Positions 6,912-12,531 of a DNA stretch of 12,583 nucleotides are shown one piece after another; positions within the stretch are counted from its first letter, which is position 1; each line of letters begins with the position of its first letter. The DNA comes from Pseudomonadota bacterium. GTDB taxonomy: Bacteria; Pseudomonadota; Alphaproteobacteria; Acetobacterales; Acetobacteraceae. A program made the translations under genes and the position numbers. Below the pieces are notes generated by a model. It was given only the letters and a program-made list of their open reading frames with translations. It ran no database searches and was not told the DNA's origin. The stretch covers positions 1-12,583 of the forward strand of contig JAKBCH010000049.1 of assembly GCA_021808055.1 (NCBI GenBank), given 5' to 3'.

Positions 6912-7221
6912 CCCCGAGGCGGAACTCTACACCTTGGCGCAGATTGTTGAGAGGTTCAGAGGCAAAATCGGCCGCACAAATCTTGTCGCGCACCTCAAGC
7001 GCGTCCCCCAATTCGCTGGCGGCCCTACCCACCGCCGCAACGGGGCAAAATACATTTTCACGGAAGGTGACATCAAGCGCCTGCTTGAAAGCTTAGCCGC
7101 CCCATCTGCTGTGGAGCATAGGCCGTTGGCGATCCCCGCCCGTACGCCCATGCCATCAGCACGGGATTCTGTCCGAGTCATGGCGAAGTTGCAGGCAATC
7201 ATTGATAACGGAAAGAAATGA
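6904..7221 (+). CDS. Small DNA-binding-like protein, candidate excisionase/regulator
   Basis: This 105-aa protein begins at an ATG inside the end of the XRE gene, with AAGG just upstream. Residues 8-65 (YTLAQIVERFRG through FTEGDIKRLLESL) have the spacing of a small winged-HTH: an early helix, a basic Arg/His-rich turn near RRNGAKYIFT, then a final helix. That layout is shared with AlpA-like and excisionase-like proteins. The C-terminal 40 residues are Pro/Ser/Arg rich. I do not recognise a named family. Co-expression with the repressor-like protein suggests a regulatory or recombination-directionality role. It ends 136 bases before the tape-measure start. Confidence 0.7.
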   Translation: MSNPEAELYTLAQIVERFRGKIGRTNLVAHLKRVPQFAGGPTHRRNGAKYIFTEGDIKRLLESLAAPSAVEHRPLAIPARTPMPSARDSVRVMAKLQAIIDNGKK

Positions 7222-7287
7222 TAAAAGTAGGATGGGGACAGGTTTGTCGATGCGTCCGTAGTTCTTCATTTCTTAAGTAAAAACCAA

Positions 7288-7324
7288 GCATTCTTTCATT
7301 TCCTTGCTAGACTCTAAAGAATGC
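7288..7324. promoter_or_regulatory. Inverted repeat upstream of the tape-measure gene
   Basis: GCATTCTTT (7288-7296) and AAAGAATGC (7316-7324) are exact 9-base arms separated by 19 bases. The centre-to-centre distance is 28 bp. The site lies 34-70 bases upstream of the tape-measure ATG, in the AT-rich part of an otherwise gene-free stretch (7222-7357). It is well placed as an operator for this gene; a transcribed hairpin is the alternative. A TTGCTA hexamer lies between the arms but no good -10 partner is seen. Confidence 0.5.
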
Positions 7325-7357
7325 GCCTAGCGTGCTCCTGATTTTTTGGGGGTAATT

Positions 7358-9889
7358 ATGGGCAGCTCAATCGAAGTTACTATCGCCGCGGACGTATCAT
7401 CGCTCCAAGCTAAATCTGCTGTTGCGAAAGTAGAATTGACGACGCTGAATGCCAGCGTCAAGAGTCTTGCAAACCAGTTCGTCGCAGCCAGCGCCGATAT
7501 GAAGGCGTCCCTGGCGCCCCAGCTAGAGGCGGCCGCGAAGCAGGCGGATGTTACGCGAGCCCATTTGGCGGCCTTGAATGCCGAGATGCATAAGCCGGCA
7601 GAGCCGGCAGAGGCGACGGGTTTTGCGGCCCTGGTGGAAGGTTTCAAGGGTGTCGGTGAGGGCGCGGAAAGCCTGGACTCGAAGATATCGCTTCTCTCAG
7701 ACACGTATCAGGCCGTCACCGAGTTGGCCCTGGCCGGTCTAGGTTTGGAGGCGGCATGGGAGGGGCTGAAATCCACCGCTGAGGTTGGGGAAAGCCTCGC
7801 CCAGCTCTCCGAGAAGACGGGCATTTCCACGGAGCAGCTCTCGGGCCTTCGTGTGGCCGCGTCAGAGAGCGGCACGGATATGGACACGCTGTCGACCGGC
7901 CTGCGCAATCTGGCGAAGAATATGCAGGAAGGACTTGCCAACCCGACAAGCACGGTCGTGAAGCAGTTCCAGGAGCTGGGTATTAGCCTGACGAACAGCG
8001 CCGGCGAGGCGCTGCCGATGGATGCGGTGCTGCAGGAGATCGCCACCCGGTTCGGCAGTTTTGAGGATGGCGCTGCGAAATCGGCGGATGCCGGCGATTT
8101 GTTTGGTCAGAAGATAGGGTCATCGCTCATTCCGTTGTTAAACCAGCTTTCAAACGAGGGGCTGCCCCAAGCCGCTCAGCGCGCGAAGGATCTGGGTGTG
8201 TCGTTCGATGAGGCGGCCACTGAGGCAGATGAGCGGTTCCTACAGTCTATGAAGGATGCTGGCTTTAGCGTGGAAGGGGTGCGCGATACTCTTTCGCAGG
8301 GGCTTATTCCCGCACTTACGGTACTCGAGCAGGCCTTCACCACCTCTGAATCCGGCTCGAGCGCTTTGGCTGCAACGGAGACTGTTCTCGCGGATTCGTT
8401 TAAAGGCGTGGTTGAGGTCACGACTGCAGTTGTCACGGGTATCGATGAGATTACCGAAGCTGCCTTTGGGCTAGGGGAAGAAATCGGTGACCTGATCAAC
8501 CTGCAGTCAGCTCTCGGCGATGCAATGACCGGACAATGGCAGCAGGCTGTCGCGGATGTGAAAAGTTCGTTGAGCTCGATGGAGACGAACTTCAAAACAA
8601 CCATGCAGAATATGCAGGCGACGGAGAAGGTCTTTGACGATACGCACAACGCGCTTTGGAATGGCTACACTCCACCTTCCGCAGTTCCAGCGCCCGAAGC
8701 TCATCCGACCGTTGCCGCACCCAACATAGCACCGCCTGCGAAAGATAGCGGAAGCGATGCCCGTAAGGCTGCGGAGCAGCAAACGCAGATTGCGGAGGAT
8801 GCCGCCAACGCGCAAAAGCAGGTTCAGCAGGCTCAATACGAACAGCAGGTCTCGCTCTGGGACACCGCTGTGTCGGAAAAGAAAATGACCAAGGCGGAGG
8901 AGCTACAAAACGAAATTCAAGGTGAAAATCAAATCTATCAGGCGAACCTGGCAGAGGCTCAGCAGGAAGCGCAGCTCAGCACCTTGACGGCTCCGCAAAA
9001 GGCGAAGGCGCTTGACGATATCACGGTTATGACGGCGCAGCACAGCGCGCAGATTGCCAAGCTGAATGCTGATTTGGTCAATCAGCAGATACAGGACGCC
9101 AAAACGGTGGCGGACGCGCAGAAGGAGGCGGCAGATCAGACGGCGGCGGCATGGCAGAAGACATGGCAGCCTGTTAATCAGCAATATACGACCGCCATAG
9201 ATAACATGCTGCAGGGGACGGAAACGTTCAAGCAGATGGAGTTGAAAGCTGCTAAGGAAGTCACCCTGGCTTTCGTCAACAGCGCGGCGCGTATAGCCAT
9301 CAGCTGGGTGGAAAGCCAAGTGGAGCGCCTGGCCGGGTCGGTTACAGCCGAAACAGGGATAACAGCCGCCACTACAGCCGGTGTGACCACGCGCCAGGCG
9401 GTGAAATCTGCAGCCGATGCCACTGGCCGAGCAGAGGATGTTGCGCTCGGCACCGCGCAGATCGCCAGCTCGGCGAACAAGGCGGCCGCGGGGGCTTTCT
9501 CGGCGGTGGCCGGCATACCGTATGTCGGCCCGGTGCTGGCGCCGGCTGCCGCCGCTACTGCCTATGCCGGCGTGATGGCGTTTGACGTGCTCTCCGCGTC
9601 TGGCGGTTTGGATATCCCGGCTGGTGTGAACCCGCTGGTGCAGCTCCACGAAAACGAGACGGTATTGCCGGCTTACATCGCGCAACCGCTACAGGGCATG
9701 ATTGCAAACGGTAACGTCTCCAATAATTCGACGGGTGACACTTACCACACAAGCAACCAATTCAATCTGACCGCGGGAGGCGGCGGCACGTCTGCCGATC
9801 AGATTCTCAGCACATTGGATACAGCACTGCGGAGCGGGAGCCTGCAGCGTTATCCATCCATATCGCGCGCCATGCGCCGGGGGAAATAA
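7358..9889 (+). CDS. Phage tail tape-measure protein
   Basis: This 843-aa protein sets tail length in long-tailed phages and is threaded through the tail tube. The region at about residues 150-235 is the diagnostic part: LSEKTGISTEQLSGLRVAAS, then GTDMDTLSTGLRNLAK, then FQELGISLTNSAGEALPMDAVLQEIATRF in pieces, followed by GQKIGSSLIPLLN. A Pro-rich linker (about 436-464) precedes a long Gln/Ala-rich coiled-coil region (about 467-627). The C-terminus has the family's hydrophobic GIPYVGPVLAPAAAATAY stretch and a GGLDIPAGVNPLVQLHENETVLPA motif. GGGGG lies 5 bases before the ATG; an in-frame TTG at 7346 is less likely. The gene looks intact. No other tail, capsid or packaging gene is present, which is very unusual. 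Confidence 0.9.
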   Translation: MGSSIEVTIAADVSSLQAKSAVAKVELTTLNASVKSLANQFVAASADMKASLAPQLEAAAKQADVTRAHLAALNAEMHKPAEPAEATGFAALVEGFKGVGEGAESLDSKISLLSDTYQAVTELALAGLGLEAAWEGLKSTAEVGESLAQLSEKTGISTEQLSGLRVAASESGTDMDTLSTGLRNLAKNMQEGLANPTSTVVKQFQELGISLTNSAGEALPMDAVLQEIATRFGSFEDGAAKSADAGDLFGQKIGSSLIPLLNQLSNEGLPQAAQRAKDLGVSFDEAATEADERFLQSMKDAGFSVEGVRDTLSQGLIPALTVLEQAFTTSESGSSALAATETVLADSFKGVVEVTTAVVTGIDEITEAAFGLGEEIGDLINLQSALGDAMTGQWQQAVADVKSSLSSMETNFKTTMQNMQATEKVFDDTHNALWNGYTPPSAVPAPEAHPTVAAPNIAPPAKDSGSDARKAAEQQTQIAEDAANAQKQVQQAQYEQQVSLWDTAVSEKKMTKAEELQNEIQGENQIYQANLAEAQQEAQLSTLTAPQKAKALDDITVMTAQHSAQIAKLNADLVNQQIQDAKTVADAQKEAADQTAAAWQKTWQPVNQQYTTAIDNMLQGTETFKQMELKAAKEVTLAFVNSAARIAISWVESQVERLAGSVTAETGITAATTAGVTTRQAVKSAADATGRAEDVALGTAQIASSANKAAAGAFSAVAGIPYVGPVLAPAAAATAYAGVMAFDVLSASGGLDIPAGVNPLVQLHENETVLPAYIAQPLQGMIANGNVSNNSTGDTYHTSNQFNLTAGGGGTSADQILSTLDTALRSGSLQRYPSISRAMRRGK

Positions 9890-9951
9890 AGCAATTCCAC
9901 ATGACGCTTCAACCTGGTGCATACTCAGGCTTCCTGTAGAATGACCAGATT

Positions 9952-9984
9952 GGAGGGGACCGGCTGATGATGCACGCATCATGA
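9952..9984 (+). promoter_or_regulatory. Strong ribosome site, 5-codon leader ORF and overlapping palindrome
   Basis: GGAGGGG (9952-9958) is the strongest ribosome site seen in this window but leads, 8 bases on, to an ORF of only five codons (MMHAS, 9967-9984). Its TGA overlaps an ATG at 9981 that opens a frame running to 10244. The same bases form a palindrome with arms ATGATGC/GCATCAT (9967-9982) around a 2-base centre. This may be a translational-coupling leader or an operator; chance cannot be excluded. Confidence 0.35.
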
Positions 9985-10067
9985 AAGGTCCTGGCTTTGG
10001 GCATTTGGACCTTGTATCGTTACATGGAGTTGGTTTCGAGTTGATCCTACCTGAGAGGATGAGGAGT

Positions 10068-10244
10068 ATGTTGGGCAATCGGGGGGCAGTTAATGGGGAC
10101 GAGTTTGAGGCGTTTTCCCGCCGGCATCGACGTTTTATCCCCTGGAAAAGGGGACAACTTCGCATCTTGAAGCGTAGATATTCGAAGAGGATACGGCGAG
10201 CAGCACGACTCGACGCCACCCAAAATGCCGACAGAGAGACATAA
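10068..10244 (+). CDS. Small strongly basic protein, unknown function
   Basis: This 58-aa protein is dominated by Arg/Lys in residues 18-48 (RRHRRFIPWKRGQL followed by RILKRRYSKRIRRAARL). It resembles, from memory, small uncharacterised basic proteins in phages and proteobacteria with a W-K-R-G turn between basic helices, and probably binds nucleic acid. The ATG at 10068 has AGAGG about 9 bases upstream. The frame is open from an ATG at 9981, which would make 87 aa and overlap a short leader ORF as ATGA; both starts are plausible. It lies between the tape-measure and DUF4236 genes on the same strand. Confidence 0.5.
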   Translation: MLGNRGAVNGDEFEAFSRRHRRFIPWKRGQLRILKRRYSKRIRRAARLDATQNADRET

Positions 10245-10338
10245 AAAGAGTGCCTCGCTTTCGAAGTTCTAGGCGTGCGGGAGCGTGTCGGGGCACGTCA
10301 CCCGGCTGCATCGCGGCAGAATAACGCATACGCAGTTC

Positions 10339-10354
10339 ACCCGCCGCGCGGCGG
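10339..10354. repeat. GC palindrome, copy before DUF4236 gene
   Basis: The 16 bases ACCCGCCGCGCGGCGG, whose last 14 are a perfect palindrome, occur here and at 10699-10714, so the DUF4236 gene is bracketed by the same sequence. The palindrome occurs a third time at 11712-11725 inside the integrase gene. It may be a stem-loop or a recurrent high-GC genomic motif. Confidence 0.45.
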
Positions 10355-10387
10355 CCGGGCAAAAACATAAACCAGGTGGAAGTGTGC

Positions 10388-10699
10388 ATGGGCTTCAGGT
10401 TTCGCCGCTCAATTCGACTCGTCTCCGGCATTCGCGTGAATATCAGCAAGAAGGGCATCTCCAGCGTCAGTGTCGGCAAGCACGGCGCCACGCTGAATGT
10501 TGGCAAGACTGGCGTACATGAGACGATAGGCATCCCCGGTACAGGCATCTCCTACCGCACCGGCAATCTTGCCCAAGGCCACCAGGCGCCCCAGCAGCGG
10601 CCGACGCAAGGCCCGTCACCGACGACAATCAGGATTGTCGGGTTCGTCCTGCTCTTCATCATCGTGGTGGTAGTCGGTAACTTGCATCTCTTCCACTGA
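10388..10699 (+). CDS. DUF4236-domain small membrane protein
   Basis: The 103-aa protein begins with the DUF4236 signature MGFRFRRSIRL, followed by GIRVNISKKGISSVSVGKHG and a GIPGTGISYRT ending near residue 57. A Pro/Gln linker (about 60-80) precedes one hydrophobic segment (about 83-100, IVGFVLLFIIVVVV) that should be a transmembrane helix, leaving the N-terminal domain probably cytoplasmic. The function of DUF4236 is not established. The ATG at 10388 is preferred over 10376 because it starts the conserved domain and has a purine-rich AGGTGGAAG just upstream. It may be cargo, or part of the satellite's interaction with cell or helper. Confidence 0.8.
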   Translation: MGFRFRRSIRLVSGIRVNISKKGISSVSVGKHGATLNVGKTGVHETIGIPGTGISYRTGNLAQGHQAPQQRPTQGPSPTTIRIVGFVLLFIIVVVVGNLHLFH

Positions 10700-10714
10700 C
10701 CCGCCGCGCGGCGG
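10699..10714. repeat. GC palindrome, copy after DUF4236 gene
   Basis: This copy matches 10339-10354 over 16 bases and overlaps the last base of the DUF4236 stop codon. The stem CCGCCG/CGGCGG is very stable in RNA, but no T-run follows, so a classic intrinsic terminator is not supported. Confidence 0.4.
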
Positions 10715-10733
10715 CGTGGAGTCGGAAACATTT

Positions 10734-10755
10734 GGTGCGAACGCCGTTCGCACCC
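10734..10755. repeat. Palindromic 20-bp repeat, copy 2, between convergent genes
   Basis: GGTGCGAAC and GTTCGCACC form exact 9-base arms around GCC (10734-10754). Bases 10736-10755 are identical to 3055-3074. The site lies between the convergent ends of the DUF4236 gene (10699) and the integrase gene (10762). It could act as a bidirectional terminator stem, with a short TTT run soon after on the plus strand, but identity with a copy inside another gene's start suggests a recognised DNA site. Confidence 0.55.
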
Positions 10756-10761
10756 TTCCGT

Positions 10762-12039
10762 TTAGCCGCGCAGACGTGCCACGTTCGATGCTTCCGGCTT
10801 ACCCTCGGCCTGGCGCAACACAAAAACTGCCCAGGCAGCTAAGGCGCGTTCCCGCTCGGCCAGAAACTCATTGCGCTGGTACACGGCCGTAACACCGCGG
10901 ATCGCACCCTGAACATGGTTCAGCAGCTTGTCTGCCACATGCACCGGAAAGCCCATGCCCGCCAGAGTGGTGACGCCCGACCGGCGGAAATCATGCACTG
11001 TCCAGTCCAGCGGCGGCATGTTCTTCGCGGTTGCGCCGCGTTCCTTCAAAATCGCGGCATCCAGCCACCCTTTGGCGCGGGTAAAGCCAGAAATCGGCAC
11101 CTTGCCATTGGTTGTGAACACCAGTTTCGACTTGTCCAAGCGCGGAAGGTTCTGCAAAGCTTGGCGCGCCGGCTCGGCCAGGTGAACGATATGCGCTTTG
11201 CCATTCTTCGCCCGCGCGGCGGGTACGGTCCAGATTTTGAAATCCGCGCTCAGTTCGGCCCATTCCATCCCGGCAACCTCGCCGCGCCGCTGCAGCGTGA
11301 GCAACAGCAGCTTGAAGTAGGCGCCCCACGGGTGGTTAAGGCTTGCCGCCGCGCGCCAAGCCTCGCCCACCTCAATATCCGTCAGAACCCGGTCCCGGCT
11401 TACCTCCCGTGTTTCGATTTCCACGGCGGCAAAGGGGCTGCTCGGGATGAACTTGCGTCGCACGGCCCAAGCAAAAGCGGCCCGCGCGTAATTCCTGGCA
11501 CGGGTGGCCATAACCGGCGCGGTCAAGGCCAACTCATCCACCGCATGCTGTGCCTGCCCCGGCGTGAGCGCCCGCGCTGGCAGCGCCAGGTGCTTTGAAA
11601 GCAGGTTCTTGATCGCCCTCGGGCTTTCCTCCCGGTGCCGGTCGCCCGCCGCACGCAACCCCGTTTTGGTCCAGGCGGCAACCAGCTTATCGACCGTGAA
11701 GGCATCTTCCTCCGCCGCGCGGCGGCGCGCTTGCTCGGCTGCCAGGACGGCCGCCTGCCGTTCTTCCCTGGTGGCTACGGGGTCGCCGCCGGCGGTCACG
11801 TCTCCCAAGGCCATCACGGCCAGCCGGCGCGCTTCGAACACCGTCACCTCGCCATATTTGCCCAGCGGCAGGCGCTTAGTCCGGCCGCCGCGCGTGTATT
11901 GCAGCAAAAACCGCTTCGCGCCGGTTTCGGTGACACGCACGGCAAAGCCGGTCAGCTCATTATCGAACACCATAAAATCGCGCTGGCCGGGAGCACAGGC
12001 TAGGGAATCAACCAGGGTTTTCGTAATTTTCTGCTTCAT
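10762..12039 (-). CDS. P4-type tyrosine integrase
   Basis: The 425-aa protein catalyses integration at tRNA-Ala and, with a directionality factor, excision. The N-terminal DUF4102-like arm-binding domain (about 1-95) includes FDNELTGFAVRVTETGAKRF and the RTKRLPLGKYGEVTVFEAR segment. A core-binding domain spans roughly 115-205. Catalytic residues are visible: Arg251 in LQRRGEV, Lys278 in AKNGK, His349 and Arg352 in HDFRRSG, His375 in LLNHVQG and the nucleophile Tyr387 in VYQRN. The ATG at 12039 (MKQKITK) is chosen because it starts the usual family N-terminus; the open frame extends to 12105 into the repeat array. The gene is intact and reads inward, away from attR and distant from the complete tRNA. 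Confidence 0.95.
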   Translation of the reverse strand: MKQKITKTLVDSLACAPGQRDFMVFDNELTGFAVRVTETGAKRFLLQYTRGGRTKRLPLGKYGEVTVFEARRLAVMALGDVTAGGDPVATREERQAAVLAAEQARRRAAEEDAFTVDKLVAAWTKTGLRAAGDRHREESPRAIKNLLSKHLALPARALTPGQAQHAVDELALTAPVMATRARNYARAAFAWAVRRKFIPSSPFAAVEIETREVSRDRVLTDIEVGEAWRAAASLNHPWGAYFKLLLLTLQRRGEVAGMEWAELSADFKIWTVPAARAKNGKAHIVHLAEPARQALQNLPRLDKSKLVFTTNGKVPISGFTRAKGWLDAAILKERGATAKNMPPLDWTVHDFRRSGVTTLAGMGFPVHVADKLLNHVQGAIRGVTAVYQRNEFLAERERALAAWAVFVLRQAEGKPEASNVARLRG

Positions 12040-12089
12040 CGCCAGCAATATTCGTGGGCACATCGAGTCCGCGCCAGCACTGAAAATGA

Positions 12090-12250
12090 GGAACACCTGG
12101 AACACCTTGGGAACACCTTTCTTCGGGCAAGGTGTTCCAGGTGTTCCCGCTCATGCCGAGACACAAAAGATGCAGTATTTATCTATGTATGTTTATACAC
12201 ATACACATATAAATAGAGGCTTTTTGTGTTCCAGGAACACCTGGAACACC
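12090..12250. repeat. Right iteron array with AT-rich core, candidate replication origin
   Basis: GGAACACC lies at 12090-12097, 12099-12106, 12110-12117, 12234-12241 and 12243-12250, and GGTGTTCC at 12131-12138 and 12140-12147. A diverged copy (TGTGTTCC) is near 12225. The repeats enclose about 60 AT-rich bases, including TGTATGT/ACATACA inverted arms (12186-12192, 12199-12205). Iterons around an easily melted core are the usual form of a theta-type origin. The array also lies just upstream of the integrase start and so could regulate it. Confidence 0.65.
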
Positions 12251-12349
12251 TATTTTCGTCCGATAGCAGCCGCCGGCCGCCGCGCGGCCAGAAATATTGT
12301 CACAAAATCTCTTGTTCTGAGACACAATCGGCTCTCTGTCGTGGTTTTT

Positions 12350-12368
12350 CCGGACTCGTCCCGGACTC
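12350..12368 (+). repeat. Pair of CCGGACTC repeats, candidate integrase arm-type sites (right)
   Basis: CCGGACTC at 12350-12357 and 12361-12368 repeats the left-end pair with the same 11-bp period and orientation, and the flanks match too (TTCCGGACTC before, TCAGA after). It ends 114 bases before the attR core. Confidence 0.55.
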
Positions 12369-12461
12369 ATCAGAGTTGTTACCCCTCGCACCTCGCTGCG
12401 CCTTGCAGCATGAGCCGAAAAAATAGACATTTGAAACAGCACGTTATTGCGTCTCGGCGCG

Positions 12462-12476
12462 TCTCGTGACACGAGA
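12462..12476. repeat. Palindrome beside attR
   Basis: TCTCGTG and CACGAGA are exact 7-base arms around one base, ending 6 bases before the attR core. A direct GTCTCG repeat with 10-bp period (12451-12456, 12461-12466) overlaps it. The place suits a site for an excision or accessory factor; function is unproven. Confidence 0.35.
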
Positions 12477-12482
12477 TGGAGG

Positions 12483-12531
12483 CTGCATGGCATGCAGGAG
12501 GTCAGCGGTTCGATTCCGCTTAGCTCCACCA
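12483..12531 (+). repeat. Right attachment-site repeat (attR core, tRNA-Ala 3' fragment)
   Basis: This exact 49-base copy of the tRNA-Ala 3' half lacks any 5' half upstream, so it is not a second tRNA gene. It marks the right limit of the element. The remaining 52 bases are host DNA, with a small CTCCCA/TGGGAG inverted repeat at 12561-12574 and no gene. Confidence 0.93.

Larger units (their letters stand above)
12040..12482. other. Right non-coding end of the element
   Basis: No credible gene lies between the integrase start and attR. The stretch holds seven octamers (12090-12250), an AT-rich core (about 12165-12225), a CCGGACTC pair (12350-12368) and a palindrome near attR (12462-12476). 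It must include the integrase promoter, but no convincing hexamer pair was assigned. An antisense ORF running through the tRNA fragment is judged spurious. Confidence 0.7.
67..12531. mobile_element. Integrated P4-like satellite / integrative element in tRNA-Ala
   Basis: The element is bounded by the 49-bp direct repeats and contains a tyrosine integrase, serine recombinase, primase-like and helicase-like replication genes, an AlpA-like HTH protein, an XRE regulator and a lone tail tape-measure gene. The unit including one att copy is 12,416 bp. The replication plus integration set resembles P4-type phage satellites. No capsid, portal, terminase, conjugation or clear defence gene is visible, so neither a self-sufficient prophage nor an ICE fits. 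The integrase lies at the end far from the intact tRNA. Satellite status is an inference; the boundaries are read directly. Confidence 0.85.

Noticed and set aside
8903..9685. 260-codon minus-strand ORF inside the tape-measure gene
   Set aside because: Arg/His/Cys-rich translation with no recognisable motif; shadow of a well-supported gene.
9689..10219. 176-codon minus-strand ORF covering the end of the tape-measure gene
   Set aside because: Low-complexity, Arg/Cys/Pro-rich translation without ribosome site; overlaps coding sequence on the other strand.
10734..10754. LexA/SOS box
   Set aside because: GAAC and GTTC are separated by 3 bases, which fits neither the GTTC-N7-GTTC form of alphaproteobacteria nor the Gram-positive spacing.
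10699..10761. Classic intrinsic terminator between DUF4236 gene and integrase
   Set aside because: Strong stems exist, but no proper T-run follows on either strand; kept as palindromic repeats instead.
12090..12250. CRISPR-like array
   Set aside because: Repeats are only 8 bases, in both orientations, with irregular short gaps and no cas genes.
11504..12469. 321-codon plus-strand ORF opposite the integrase
   Set aside because: Overlaps the integrase and then runs through iterons and AT-rich DNA; Ser/Arg-rich shadow.
12179..12529. 116-codon minus-strand ORF beginning in the tRNA fragment
   Set aside because: The start lies antisense in the tRNA copy and the frame crosses both repeat families; a well-known type of false ORF.
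12483..12531. Second tRNA-Ala gene
   Set aside because: The 5' acceptor strand and D-arm are missing; it is only the att copy.
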